Positions 36,403 through 44,985 of a stretch of DNA of 64,000 nucleotides are shown here, in pieces (within the stretch, counting starts at the first letter, position 1; every line of letters begins with the position of its first letter). Origin of the DNA: Polycladomyces abyssicola. GTDB taxonomy: Bacteria > Bacillota > Bacilli > Thermoactinomycetales > JIR-001. The notes below the pieces were generated by a model, which was not told where the DNA came from, did no database searches, and worked only from the letters and a program-made list of their open reading frames with translations. The stretch covers positions 2,964,001 to 3,028,000 of the forward strand of contig NZ_AP024601.1 of assembly GCF_018326425.1 (NCBI RefSeq). The letters run 5' to 3'. The translations under genes and the position numbers were made by a program.

Positions 36403-37059
36403 TTATCGTTTATCGACGCGTCGCGCCAACCAGTCGCCGCACCACTGCACCAGCTGAACGAATACGACGAGCAACAGGCCACACGCGTACAGCATTTGAT
36501 CGTTGAACGATTGGAACCCAAAGCGGTATGCTGCGTCACCCAATCCGCCACCGCCCACAATGCCAGCCATCGCCGAGAAGCTGATCAGGGCGACACAGGT
36601 GACAGTCAAACCGGAGATGATCGCCGGCTTAGCTTCCGGCAGGAGCACCATACGGACGATCTGCATCCGGGTGGCTCCCATCGCTTGGGCGGCCTCGATC
36701 ACTCCCCTGTCGATCTCCCGGATAGCCGTTTCCACCATACGCGCGTAAAAAGGTGCCGCTCCAGCGATCAAGGGAATCGTGGCCGCCGTCGGGCCGAGCG
36801 TGGTACCGACCAACAGCTTGGACAACGGAAACAGAAACAGGACCAACACAATGAACGGCACCGCCCGGAACAAGTTGACGATCAGGCCCAAGATCCGCTG
36901 GATCACCACATTTTCCCACAGATGACCCTTATCCGTGATGACGAGGAGCACACCCAACGGAATGCCGATTAATGCCGAGAAAAACGTGGAGATGGCAACC
37001 ATGTACAATGTTTCCCCGGTTGCTTGCCACAAAAGGGTGGTGTCCAGTTGATCAAACAT
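36403..37059 (-). CDS. metI: Methionine ABC transporter, permease
   Basis: 218-aa membrane protein with about five helices. The ATPase-contact loop EAAQAMGATRMQIVRMVLLPEAKPAI and the FRAVPFIVLV segment are as in MetI. It overlaps metN by 8 bases and precedes metQ by 44. Confidence 0.95.
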   Translation of the reverse strand: MFDQLDTTLLWQATGETLYMVAISTFFSALIGIPLGVLLVITDKGHLWENVVIQRILGLIVNLFRAVPFIVLVLFLFPLSKLLVGTTLGPTAATIPLIAGAAPFYARMVETAIREIDRGVIEAAQAMGATRMQIVRMVLLPEAKPAIISGLTVTCVALISFSAMAGIVGGGGLGDAAYRFGFQSFNDQMLYACGLLLVVFVQLVQWCGDWLARRVDKR

Positions 37060-38038
37060 GCGTGATCACCTCCGATCTGCCCCCGAATTCCCGGATCTCC
37101 TCCACTGCATTCCGAACTTGATACGGTTCTCCGCTCACCTGTAAGGCAACCGTTCCGTCGTTTTCCTCTTGGTCAGGCAAGATCGTCACTGTCACGCCTT
37201 GTTTTACCCAATCAGCCAAGCGGGACCAGATACGATCCAAATCGTCCGACCGCACCCGGATCAAATCGGCATGCTCTTTTGAAGCTTCCAGTTTTTCAGT
37301 GTGATAGGACTGAACGAACTGCTGGGTAACTGGGTGCTTCGGTTCCCGGAACAGCGTCTCCACCTCACCCAGTTCCACCACTTTACCGGCTTCCATGACG
37401 GCCATGCGATGGCACAGCCGTTTGACCACACTCATTTCGTGCGTGATGATCACCATCGTGATGCCGGTGTCCCGGTGGATATCCTTCAACAATTGCAAAA
37501 TGGAGGCTGTCGTTTCCGGGTCCAGCGCCGATGTCGCCTCGTCACACAGCAAGACGCTCGGATCGTTGGCTAAGGCCCGTGCGATTCCGACACGCTGTTT
37601 CTGTCCCCCGGACAGTTGAGCGGGGTACGCATTCGCCCGATGGGAAAGTCCCACCCGTTCCAGCAAGGAATCCACTTTTTCCCGGATTTCCTTTTTCGAT
37701 TTGCCGGCCAACTCCAGGGGGAAAGCCACATTTTCCCACACGGTACGAGACCAAAGCAAGTGGAAATGTTGGAAAATCATTCCGATTTTCTTTCGCGCTT
37801 CGCGCAACTCTCGCTCACTGCTTTCGGAAATGGAAATGCCATCCACCGTGACGCTGCCCGAAGTGGGTTTCTCCAACCCGTTGAGCAATCGAAGCAGCGT
37901 GCTTTTCCCCGCACCGCTGTGCCCAACGATCCCGAAAATTTCTCCGCGTTCGATGCGGAGATTGATATCCTGCAACGCGACCACATCCCCGTCTTTCGAG
38001 GAAGGGTACACTTTGTTCACTTTGTCGAGTACAATCAT
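37052..38038 (-). CDS. metN: Methionine ABC transporter, ATP-binding protein
   Basis: 328-aa ATPase with Walker A GHSGAGKST, signature LSGGQKQRVGIARAL, Walker B SVLLCDEATSALDPE and the H-loop IITHEMSVV. The C-terminal part (about 265-328) matches the NIL regulatory domain that binds methionine and inhibits transport. The ATG at 38038 is preferred over a GTG five codons upstream because of AGGTGGTG spacing. It is the first gene after the SAM riboswitch. Confidence 0.95.
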   Translation of the reverse strand: MIVLDKVNKVYPSSKDGDVVALQDINLRIERGEIFGIVGHSGAGKSTLLRLLNGLEKPTSGSVTVDGISISESSERELREARKKIGMIFQHFHLLWSRTVWENVAFPLELAGKSKKEIREKVDSLLERVGLSHRANAYPAQLSGGQKQRVGIARALANDPSVLLCDEATSALDPETTASILQLLKDIHRDTGITMVIITHEMSVVKRLCHRMAVMEAGKVVELGEVETLFREPKHPVTQQFVQSYHTEKLEASKEHADLIRVRSDDLDRIWSRLADWVKQGVTVTILPDQEENDGTVALQVSGEPYQVRNAVEEIREFGGRSEVITHV

Positions 38039-38063
38039 CGTATCATTCACCACCTGTCTCTAA

Positions 38064-38233
38064 GAAAAAATCCCCTTCTGCCAGAGCAGAAAGGGATCTT
38101 ATATATTATAAAATCGCCTCTCTCATCTGCCAGAACCGATGGGCTCTGCAGGAATTGGCACCATTTCCGCGTACATACCGCGGACGGTTGCCGGGTTTCA
38201 TCGGGCCAGTCCCTCCACCTCTCTTGATAAGAG
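38064..38233 (-). promoter_or_regulatory. SAM-I riboswitch (S-box) with terminator
   Basis: On the minus strand the aptamer starts CTCTTATCAAGAG, then has GAGGGACTGGCC, GATGAAACCCGGCAACC and GGTGCCAATTCC, all S-box consensus elements, and closes at GATGAGAG (38120-38127). An expression-platform terminator with 11-base arms and six T follows (38064-38098). Bound SAM favours termination and lowers metNIQ expression. Confidence 0.96.
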
Positions 38234-38267
38234 CGCGCAACATCGTCTTATGAAGTTGTCAAGTTAC

Positions 38268-38297
38268 ATACTACCATGACAACATTCAGGATGTCAA
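38268..38297 (-). promoter_or_regulatory. Promoter of the metNIQ riboswitch transcript
   Basis: TTGACA (38292-38297), 18 bases, TAGTAT (38268-38273) on the minus strand, about 28 bases before the riboswitch. GTTGTCA/TGACAAC arms around it form an inverted repeat that may be an operator. Confidence 0.65.
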
Positions 38298-38410
38298 CGT
38301 CATTCTCTTTACCCATAATATACAAATTTTTTTGATGAATAATGACAGCAGATTACCATGAGATTACATTTCGTTTACAAATGGCCAAAAACCCTCTACG
38401 GAGACTGACA

Positions 38411-38429
38411 TTCGCGTATAATAAAAACA
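38411..38429 (+). promoter_or_regulatory. Promoter-like box shared with 56097-56115
   Basis: TTCGCGTATAATAAAAACA here and TTCGACCATAATAAAAACA at 56097 agree at 16 of 19 bases and lie 31 and 26 bases before two paralogous micro-protein genes. The YATAATA part looks like a -10 region; I cannot fit a convincing -35. Control by a sporulation sigma factor is possible but unproven. Confidence 0.5.
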
Positions 38430-38460
38430 ACCAAGGAAACAAGCAACGGAGGTGCCCGAC

Positions 38461-38568
38461 ATGAGCACGGTTGTTGGCAAATCGTTTTGGATCGGCCTCA
38501 TCAACGCGACCGGTTTAAGCCTCCCGTTTTGGCTTCTGCTGTACATGGCCCTTCGGCTGACCTTTTGA
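38461..38568 (+). CDS. 35-residue membrane micro-protein, paralogue 1
   Basis: An ATG with GGAGGTG 7 bases upstream opens a 35-codon frame whose product has one hydrophobic helix: GLINATGLSLPFWLLLYMALR. It shares the pattern GLIN-x3-LSLP-x-W-x3-Y-x3-R with the 38-residue product at 56142-56258 (11 identical positions over 24). It ends in a terminator (38640-38666). The conserved motif, good ribosome binding site and shared promoter-like box support a real gene. The function is unknown. Genes of this size are often missed by gene callers. Confidence 0.75.
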   Translation: MSTVVGKSFWIGLINATGLSLPFWLLLYMALRLTF

Positions 38569-38639
38569 TGGGGATTGCCACAGCCGGAGCATCATGTGTC
38601 GGGATAGCCTTGTGATACACAAGAACAGGAACGGGAAAA

Positions 38640-38666
38640 AACGGATTACCCTCGGGGCAATCCGTT
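38640..38666. terminator. Bidirectional terminator
   Basis: AACGGATT/AATCCGTT arms with an inner CCC/GGG pairing and T-rich flanks on both strands. It ends the micro-protein gene (plus) and the sugar transferase gene (minus). Confidence 0.8.
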
Positions 38667-38693
38667 TTATTTTTGGTGTGTAGAGAAACGAGC

Positions 38694-39341
38694 TCAACGG
38701 GCACCGTTACCGGTCAGTACCACCCATACCGTACGCAACAGAATGCGCATATCCAACGCGAACGATTGTCGTTTGATGTAGTACATATCCAATTCGAATT
38801 TCTCTTTTGGTGTCATGTCATAACCGCCGTTTACCTGTGCCCATCCGGTCAAACCCGGTTTTACCAACAGGCGGTTCTTGAATCCGGGAATTTCTGCGGC
38901 AAATTTCTCGGTGAACATCGGTCGTTCCGGCCGCGGGCCGATCAAGCTCATATCCCCTTTCAAGACGCTGATCAGTTGCGGAATTTCATCGATCCGCGTC
39001 TTGCGGATAAACCGTCCTACACGGGTTACTCGGGGGTCGTTTTTGGATGCCCATTGCGGACCGTTTTTCTCCGCGTCCACCCGCATGGAGCGCAGTTTGA
39101 CGATATAGAAGGGTTTCCCGTGCAAGCCAACGCGTTCCTGTTTGTAGAAGACTGGACCTTTCGATTCCAATTTGATGGCAATTGCGGTCAACACCAACAC
39201 CGGCAAGGTTAAAATCAAGAATGTAATAGAGAAAATGATTTCAAATACCCGTTTGGCAATCGGGTACCAACCCGAAGGCGGTTGGTACACGCCTTCCGAG
39301 AGCAAGTGTGCGTCCCCTTCATACACTGCTTTCGATCGCAT
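38694..39341 (-). CDS. Initiating sugar-phosphate transferase (polyprenyl-phosphate)
   Basis: 215-aa bacterial sugar transferase that moves a sugar-1-phosphate from a nucleotide sugar to undecaprenyl phosphate, the first step in surface polysaccharide assembly. It has one N-terminal hydrophobic reentrant or membrane helix (KRVFEIIFSITFLILTLPVLVLTAIAI) and the catalytic-core motifs KLRSMRVDAE, RKTRIDEIPQL, LSLIGPRPERP and KPGLTGWAQVNG. It has no long PglB/WbaP-type N-terminal domain, so it is of the short PglC/EpsL type. It is separated from the main cluster by galE, gabD and an LCP gene. Confidence 0.92.
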   Translation of the reverse strand: MRSKAVYEGDAHLLSEGVYQPPSGWYPIAKRVFEIIFSITFLILTLPVLVLTAIAIKLESKGPVFYKQERVGLHGKPFYIVKLRSMRVDAEKNGPQWASKNDPRVTRVGRFIRKTRIDEIPQLISVLKGDMSLIGPRPERPMFTEKFAAEIPGFKNRLLVKPGLTGWAQVNGGYDMTPKEKFELDMYYIKRQSFALDMRILLRTVWVVLTGNGAR

Positions 39342-39608
39342 CCGCAAACCACTCCTGCTTAATATAATTGCCACAAATCCTCCCCGAATTGAGCCGCTCC
39401 ATTGGGGCGACCCCCACCTGCTAACTTGTTTGTTTCGTGGTTTGACCGTTCCGTACTCCAGGTAACTCGTAATCAGTATACTGTGTTTTGCCGGTTGGTT
39501 ACAACAGTTGAAAAACCCAGCAGGATGGAGTAATCAAGAGATCCCTCTATATAATTGAGACGTGTTTTGTTACAAAAACGTTTCACGTTTTTTACGGGCA
39601 TATTTCAA

Positions 39609-40532
39609 TCATCGGGTGATCCGTTCGCGATAATACGTCAATGTTTTCTGCAATCCCACGGAAAGATCCGTCTCCGGTCGCCAGTTCAATACCTCCATCG
39701 CACGCCGGTTGTCGAAGTAACTATGCTTAATATCTCCTGGACGGTCCGGAGCATGATGGATTTCCATTTTTTGGCCGATCACTTCCTCAAACAGGGCGAT
39801 CAGCTCATTGATGGACGTCTTCTGTCCGGTACCGATATTCAAAATCTGTCCGTCCCCGTTGGTCAGCGCCGCTACATTGGCGCGTGCCACATCCTCCACG
39901 TAGATGTAATCGCGCGTCTGTTCGCCATCTCCGAAAACAGTAATCGGTTCACCTTTGAGCACCTTTTCGATGAAAATGGAGATGACACCGCCTTCCCCGC
40001 GGGGGTCTTGACGGATACCGTAAACGTTGGCATAACGGAGAACCGTGTAGGCCAACCCGTGCAATTGGGCATACACTTGCAAATAATGTTCTGGCGTGTG
40101 TTTGGAAATACCGTAACCGGAGAGCGGTGCCACCGGATGTTTTTCATCAATCGGCAAATATTCGGGATTGCCGTATACAGCCGCAGATGATGCATAGACT
40201 ACCTTTCGCACACCAGCGTTACGGCACGCTTCCAGCAAATTGAGCGTCCCGATGATGTTGGTCATGGCGTCGTGCAACGGATCCCGCACGGACGTCGGGA
40301 CGTCGATCTGTGCAGCTTGATGAATGACCACTTCCGGCCGTGTTTCGGCGACAACGTCGGACAAACGATGATCGGTGATGTCCATGCGGTAAAACAACAC
40401 TTCCGGCTTCAGATGTGCTTCCTGTCCCGTGCTGAGATTGTCCACCACGATTACGTCGTCACCGCGTTCCAACAAAAGATCGACGATGTGGGAACCAATG
40501 AACCCAGCTCCTCCCGTAACCAACACTTTCAT
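39609..40532 (-). CDS. galE: NAD-dependent sugar epimerase (UDP-glucose 4-epimerase family)
   Basis: 307-aa extended short-chain dehydrogenase with the NAD loop GGAGFIGSH (residues 7-15), Ser115/Ser116 and the catalytic Tyr140-x3-Lys144 (SGYGISK). The RYANVYG segment and GDGEQTRDYIYV fit UDP-sugar 4-epimerases, including UDP-GlcNAc epimerases. AGAGGAG precedes the ATG at 40532. It probably feeds the surface polysaccharide pathway. The 267-base gap between it and the downstream sugar transferase contains no gene. Confidence 0.88.
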   Translation of the reverse strand: MKVLVTGGAGFIGSHIVDLLLERGDDVIVVDNLSTGQEAHLKPEVLFYRMDITDHRLSDVVAETRPEVVIHQAAQIDVPTSVRDPLHDAMTNIIGTLNLLEACRNAGVRKVVYASSAAVYGNPEYLPIDEKHPVAPLSGYGISKHTPEHYLQVYAQLHGLAYTVLRYANVYGIRQDPRGEGGVISIFIEKVLKGEPITVFGDGEQTRDYIYVEDVARANVAALTNGDGQILNIGTGQKTSINELIALFEEVIGQKMEIHHAPDRPGDIKHSYFDNRRAMEVLNWRPETDLSVGLQKTLTYYRERITR

Positions 40533-40838
40533 GTTATTACTCCTCTCTATACTGTGGACGGCATCGCCACGGAAAATCCGAAGTGAAAGGCTCACTGCGA
40601 ACAAGCCCGTGCTCCTGCATGTTATGCGAAACAGGCGTGATTTAGGACACCTGTGACAGTACCGTATGCTTTCTACCTGAAATATTACACCAATGTTACA
40701 TACTCTTTTTTGATTGTACACGTTCCGCGCTGTATTATCCACTCCGTTTTGGCAGACGGCACAAAATATCCAAAGATTGTGTCTCACCCCATCCGGATGG
40801 CAAAAAATGGCCGGCTTTGCGAAGCCGGCCATGTTGTT
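40533..40838 (-). other. galE upstream region and gabD terminator
   Basis: The terminator of the aldehyde dehydrogenase gene lies at 40807-40832: 11-base arms ATGGCCGGCTT with a 4-base loop and six T on the minus strand. Between it and galE there is an AT-rich promoter region containing GTAACAT, a heptamer also present in the inverted repeat at 53505-53546. No gene is seen. Confidence 0.7.
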
Positions 40839-42278
40839 TTAATCGTGAAGACGAACAGAAACATATTTTGTTTCGAGGAATTCCTCCATACCGTATTTGC
40901 CGCCTTCCCGTCCGATGCCGGATTCCTTCATGCCACCAAACGGCGCTTGTACCGTGGAGGGAAGGCCGTCATTAATGCCGACAATCCCGTACTCCAACCG
41001 CTCCGAAACGCGGATGGCGCGAGCCAGATTGCGTGTGTACAGATAAGCGGCCAATCCGTAGGGCGTATCGTTGGCACGGCGGATCGCCTCGTCTTCATCG
41101 CGGAAAACGGCAATCGGCGCAACGGGGCCGAATGTTTCTTCCCTTTGGACGAGCATTTCATCCGTGACACCTACCAGCACGGTCGGCTCGAAGAAGTGGA
41201 CATCTCCCTCACTGCGGCGGTGTCCGCCAGTCAAAACGCGGGCACCCTTTTCCACGGCGTCCCGGACGTGTCGTTCCGCTTTTTCCGCCGCTTGTCCGTC
41301 GATGAGCGGACCGATGTCAACACCCGCTTCCATTCCGTTACCCACGCGGAGTTGTTCCACTTGTTTGACCAGGATTTCAGCAAACGCATCCGCAATCGTT
41401 TCATGGACATAAATCCGGTTGGTGCAGACACACGTTTGCCCCGCATTGCGGAATTTGCTGGTGAGGACTTCCCGTGCCGCCTTCTCCAAGTCGGCATCCT
41501 CAAACACGATAAACGGGGCGTGTCCACCCAATTCCAGGCTTACCTTTTTCATGGTATCGGCCGCTTGCCGCATGATCAATTTGCCCACTTCCGTGGACCC
41601 GGTAAACGTCACTTTGCGCACACGTTCATCACGGAGCAGAATTTCACCGATGGTCCGCGGATCAGTTCCAGTTACCACATTGACCACACCGGCAGGAATC
41701 CCCGCTTCCTGAAACAATTCCGCCAACCGGAGCGCCGTCAACGGTGTCTGTTCTGCCGGCTTGACGATCACAGTACATCCTGCAGCCAACGCGGGAGCGA
41801 TCTTGCGGGTGATCATCGCCGCCGGGAAATTCCATGGCGTGATGGCGGCTACGACACCAACAGGCTGTCGCAGGACCAGGATCCGCTTGTCCGGGTGGCT
41901 GGCTGGGATGGTGTCGCCGTAGATCCGCTTGGCCTCTTCGGCATACCATTCGAAAAAGCCGGCTGCGTATTGCACTTCCCCTTTGGCTTCAGGCAGCGGT
42001 TTACCCTGTTCGCTGGTCATCAGTTCAGCCAGCTCGTCCTGATGCGCCATGATCAACTCGTACGCCCTACGTAGATATGTAGCCCGATCCCATGCAGTAC
42101 GGGCGGCCCAATCGGGAAACGCACGGTGAGCAGCCTCGACCGCACGCCGTACATCCTCGGTTGTCGCATCTGCCACTTCTCCTACTATTTCGCCGGTTGC
42201 GGGGTTGGTGACCGAAAATGTGCGTCCATTCCCCGACGGGATCCACTCTCCATTGATGTAGAGTTGATATTTCAACAT
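40839..42278 (-). CDS. gabD: Succinate-semialdehyde dehydrogenase family enzyme
   Basis: 479-aa NAD(P)-dependent aldehyde dehydrogenase with Asn150 (TPWNFP), Glu249 (LELGG) and the nucleophile Cys283 in GQTCVCTNR. The C-x-C pair is typical of succinate-semialdehyde dehydrogenases, where it acts as a redox switch, and the protein resembles GabD over its full length. Glutarate semialdehyde and other aldehydes remain possible. It is transcribed alone and no gabT is nearby. Confidence 0.88.
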   Translation of the reverse strand: MLKYQLYINGEWIPSGNGRTFSVTNPATGEIVGEVADATTEDVRRAVEAAHRAFPDWAARTAWDRATYLRRAYELIMAHQDELAELMTSEQGKPLPEAKGEVQYAAGFFEWYAEEAKRIYGDTIPASHPDKRILVLRQPVGVVAAITPWNFPAAMITRKIAPALAAGCTVIVKPAEQTPLTALRLAELFQEAGIPAGVVNVVTGTDPRTIGEILLRDERVRKVTFTGSTEVGKLIMRQAADTMKKVSLELGGHAPFIVFEDADLEKAAREVLTSKFRNAGQTCVCTNRIYVHETIADAFAEILVKQVEQLRVGNGMEAGVDIGPLIDGQAAEKAERHVRDAVEKGARVLTGGHRRSEGDVHFFEPTVLVGVTDEMLVQREETFGPVAPIAVFRDEDEAIRRANDTPYGLAAYLYTRNLARAIRVSERLEYGIVGINDGLPSTVQAPFGGMKESGIGREGGKYGMEEFLETKYVSVRLHD

Positions 42279-42589
42279 CTCTTCTACGCTCCTTTCCTAA
42301 TCATGAGGATTCCCGCCTTATTCTTCCGCAGCTTGCAGGCAAATTCCTTCCATAACGTCTAAATCGGACAAAACGATGGGATTCACCCCGGCTCTTGTAC
42401 AGAAACAGGCGGAATCCGCATTCCGTAATCTCCAACTTCCGTTTACCCCGACCGCTTTCCAAACAAACTTTCCCGAAATCTCCTGATTACAAAGGAATTT
42501 CCTTCTTCATTCCTTGCATGGTGTGTTTTTCCTTCGATAAAATAATATAATAACAAAATTGGTTCTGCTACTTCATCGGAGAGTGAGGA
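42279..42589. other. Divergent intergenic region, gabD / LCP
   Basis: About 310 bases with divergent promoters. AT-rich sequence with TATAAT-like bases occurs near 42546-42552, upstream of the LCP gene. No gene or strong hairpin is seen. Confidence 0.4.
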
Positions 42590-43534
42590 ATGGCCTTGAT
42601 CAGTCGAATGGAGCGACACCGAAAAAGACGCCGCTGGTGGAAGTGGTTTTTGTTCATCATGTTGATCTTGGCCGGTGTCGTGGGCTATTACGCTTACGAA
42701 ATCTGGTTAGCAGCCAACAAGGCGTACGATCCACGGGAAAAATCGGCGAAACGATCATACGCGGTCGACATTCACAAAGATCCCTTTACCGTCTTGCTGA
42801 TGGGAGTCGACGAACGGGAAGGCGATGTCGGCCGTACCGACACATTGATTCTGGTCACGGTGAATCCCCAACAAAAACAAGCCTGGATGATGAACATTCC
42901 CCGTGATACATATGTATCCATTCCCGGATACGGAAAAGACAAAATCAATCATGCCTATGCACGTGGGGGAACCAAACTGACAATCGAGACGGTGGAGCAA
43001 TTTTTGGACGTGCCTGTCGACTATTATGTGGAAGTGAACATGCTGGGATTCGAAAAAATCGTGGACGAGCTGGGCGGCGTGGAGGTTCGGGTTCCGTTCG
43101 ATTTTACGTACAACGGATACACATTCCATCAGGGGACCATGACCATGGACGGAAAAGAAGCATTGGCTTTCACCCGGATGCGAAAAGCAGACCCTCGGGG
43201 GGATCTTGGGAGAAACGAGCGGCAACAACTCGTCATCAAAGCGATTCTGCACAAAAGCACTTCGTTAAGCTCCATCACCCGACTGGACAATGTGTTTCAA
43301 CACCTCGGAGAAAACGTGAAAACGGATATGTCGCCCATGCAACTGCTCACATTTCAACAGATCTACCGTTCGATCGCTCAAATACACACCCAGCATCTGA
43401 GAGGACATAACACTTACATCGATGGGGTGTACTACTACGTTGTAGACAAAGAGGAGCTTAACCGGGTGCAACGCCTGCTTCGGCAACACTTGGAGCTGAC
43501 CGGTGACGGAGACGTATCGCCTCTGATGCCGTGA
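42590..43534 (+). CDS. LytR-CpsA-Psr (LCP) family wall-polymer ligase, second copy
   Basis: 314-aa type-II membrane protein. A very basic N-terminus (MERHRKRRRWWKW) and one helix (about 18-36) precede the LCP domain with TVLLMGVDEREGDVGRTDTLIL, NIPRDTYVSIPGYGKDKINHAYARGG and FTRMRKADPRGDLGRNERQQ. It differs from the copy at 33339 by lacking the acidic tail. It borders the polysaccharide cluster, suggesting that it attaches that polymer to peptidoglycan. GGAGAGTGAGGA precedes the start. Confidence 0.94.
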   Translation: MALISRMERHRKRRRWWKWFLFIMLILAGVVGYYAYEIWLAANKAYDPREKSAKRSYAVDIHKDPFTVLLMGVDEREGDVGRTDTLILVTVNPQQKQAWMMNIPRDTYVSIPGYGKDKINHAYARGGTKLTIETVEQFLDVPVDYYVEVNMLGFEKIVDELGGVEVRVPFDFTYNGYTFHQGTMTMDGKEALAFTRMRKADPRGDLGRNERQQLVIKAILHKSTSLSSITRLDNVFQHLGENVKTDMSPMQLLTFQQIYRSIAQIHTQHLRGHNTYIDGVYYYVVDKEELNRVQRLLRQHLELTGDGDVSPLMP

Positions 43535-43589
43535 TTGGCTGACGGCGCCCCTTGGCGCTTCTGCTTCGGGCGTGTCTGGTCCATCCATA

Positions 43590-43690
43590 TCTCAGGCTCT
43601 ACTGAGCATCAGAACACCAGGAACGCCAATCCTATCGGGCAATTTCCTCTCAGCGAAGCATACTTTGCCCGCATTCTATTCTCCCTGTTG
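43590..43690 (+). repeat. Intergenic structured element, copy 3
   Basis: In the 3' region of the LCP gene, read on the plus strand. The hairpin arms CGGGCAA (43636-43642) and TTGCCCG (43665-43671) enclose TTTCCTC, the mini-stem GC-GAA-GC and ATACT. Upstream it shares CTGAGC and CAGGAACGC with copy 1. It lies about 100 bases after the stop codon and before a terminator. Confidence 0.65.
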
Positions 43691-43708
43691 CTGTGGACTG
43701 AAAAGAGA

Positions 43709-43737
43709 AAACCGGTCGTGTAGATTCCGACCGGTTT
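43709..43737. terminator. Bidirectional terminator between LCP and glycosyltransferase genes
   Basis: AAACCGGTC/GACCGGTTT arms with an 11-base loop; a T-rich tail follows on the minus strand. It ends the polysaccharide operon and the convergent LCP gene. Confidence 0.75.
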
Positions 43738-43747
43738 CGTTCGTCGT

Positions 43748-44971
43748 TTAATCCTTTTTCACCAATGTGCGCAAACGCTGGTAAAACTGTTTGGCCAGCT
43801 TCCTTCGATCCCCTTCACGATCGATGTAGCGGCGACCGTTTTCTGCGATCTGTGCCAGTTTCTCACGGGAAAAGCCGCGCACTTGTGCCAGCGCTTTGGC
43901 CAACCCCACGGGGTCTTCCGCCCCACTGAACAACCCTACCTCGTTTTTCTCCACGATTTCGCGCACTTCGCCGTCCACCGTGGTCACGATCGGCTTGCCG
44001 ACAAACGTGTAGTCGAACAGCTTGTTGGGGCGTGCCCCGCGGAAAATCTCATTGTCCGCGAGCGAGATGATGCCACAATCCGCCGCAGCGATATAATCGA
44101 AGATCTCCGATTTGGGTACAGGATCCAGCAGATGGACGTTGTCCAACTGTTCTTCTTCCTTGATCCGCTTCAATTTCTCCTTCTCCGGACCGTCCCCGAT
44201 CAGGACGATGGAAATGCCGGGTTCAAGATGACGTCCAGCCTTGACCACGTATTCCAATGCGTTGGCCGGACCGTGCGCCCCCGAATAGATGGCGACGAAA
44301 TGATCCTCCGGCACCCCCATCTTCTTTCGTATTTCGCTTCTGCGGGACGGATCGGGCTCCCACGAACCCACCACGATCCCGTTGGGAATCAACTCGATCT
44401 TGGCCGGATCGATTCCTTTGTCCCTGATAAACTTCCGCTGGTGTTCCGTCAACACGACGATATGATCGGCATGACGATACAAAAATGATTCCATCCACGT
44501 GAGCAGACGGACCACGCGCGGATTTTTCAGCCCGCCCATCTTGATCAACGAGTCCGGCCACAAATCGCGCACTTCCAGAACGAACGGGACACGTTTTACC
44601 TTGCTCAGCATCCAACCCGCAAATGCCGTGAACAAATGCGGCGAAGAAGCCACGATCACATCCGGGCGACGCTTGAACAATCCCGTGAGGAAAAAGAGTG
44701 CGGCAAAACTGCCCATATTCAGGATCCGACGCACGTCGTTGGTCTTGTGCGGGAACGACCACAACCACTGAAAATGGAGACCGGGAACATGTGGAATGGC
44801 CCGTTTTTCCTCTTCCGTGATAAACGTACGGCGCGGATGGACGAAACGTGACAACCACAAGGTGACCTCGGCTCCCTCTTCGATCGCCCACTCCCGTGCC
44901 AGCTCATAATGCCGGGTAATTCCGGCAATGTTCGGCGGTACTGCGTAATGGTTCGCCAACCAGATTCGCAC
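43748..44971 (-). CDS. Glycosyltransferase family 4 (WbuB-like)
   Basis: 407-aa GT-B fold enzyme. The N-terminal acceptor domain begins MRIWLANHYAVPPNIAGITRHYELARE, and the C-terminal donor domain contains YSGAHGPANALEYVV, IGDGPEKEKLK and GARPNKLFDYTFVGKPIV. The N-terminus and linker resemble WbuB-type aminosugar transferases. It is the last gene of the polysaccharide operon and acts on the cytoplasmic face of the membrane; the sugar it adds is unknown. Confidence 0.9.
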   Translation of the reverse strand: MRIWLANHYAVPPNIAGITRHYELAREWAIEEGAEVTLWLSRFVHPRRTFITEEEKRAIPHVPGLHFQWLWSFPHKTNDVRRILNMGSFAALFFLTGLFKRRPDVIVASSPHLFTAFAGWMLSKVKRVPFVLEVRDLWPDSLIKMGGLKNPRVVRLLTWMESFLYRHADHIVVLTEHQRKFIRDKGIDPAKIELIPNGIVVGSWEPDPSRRSEIRKKMGVPEDHFVAIYSGAHGPANALEYVVKAGRHLEPGISIVLIGDGPEKEKLKRIKEEEQLDNVHLLDPVPKSEIFDYIAAADCGIISLADNEIFRGARPNKLFDYTFVGKPIVTTVDGEVREIVEKNEVGLFSGAEDPVGLAKALAQVRGFSREKLAQIAENGRRYIDREGDRRKLAKQFYQRLRTLVKKD

Positions 44972-44985
44972 TGCCTCTCACTTCC

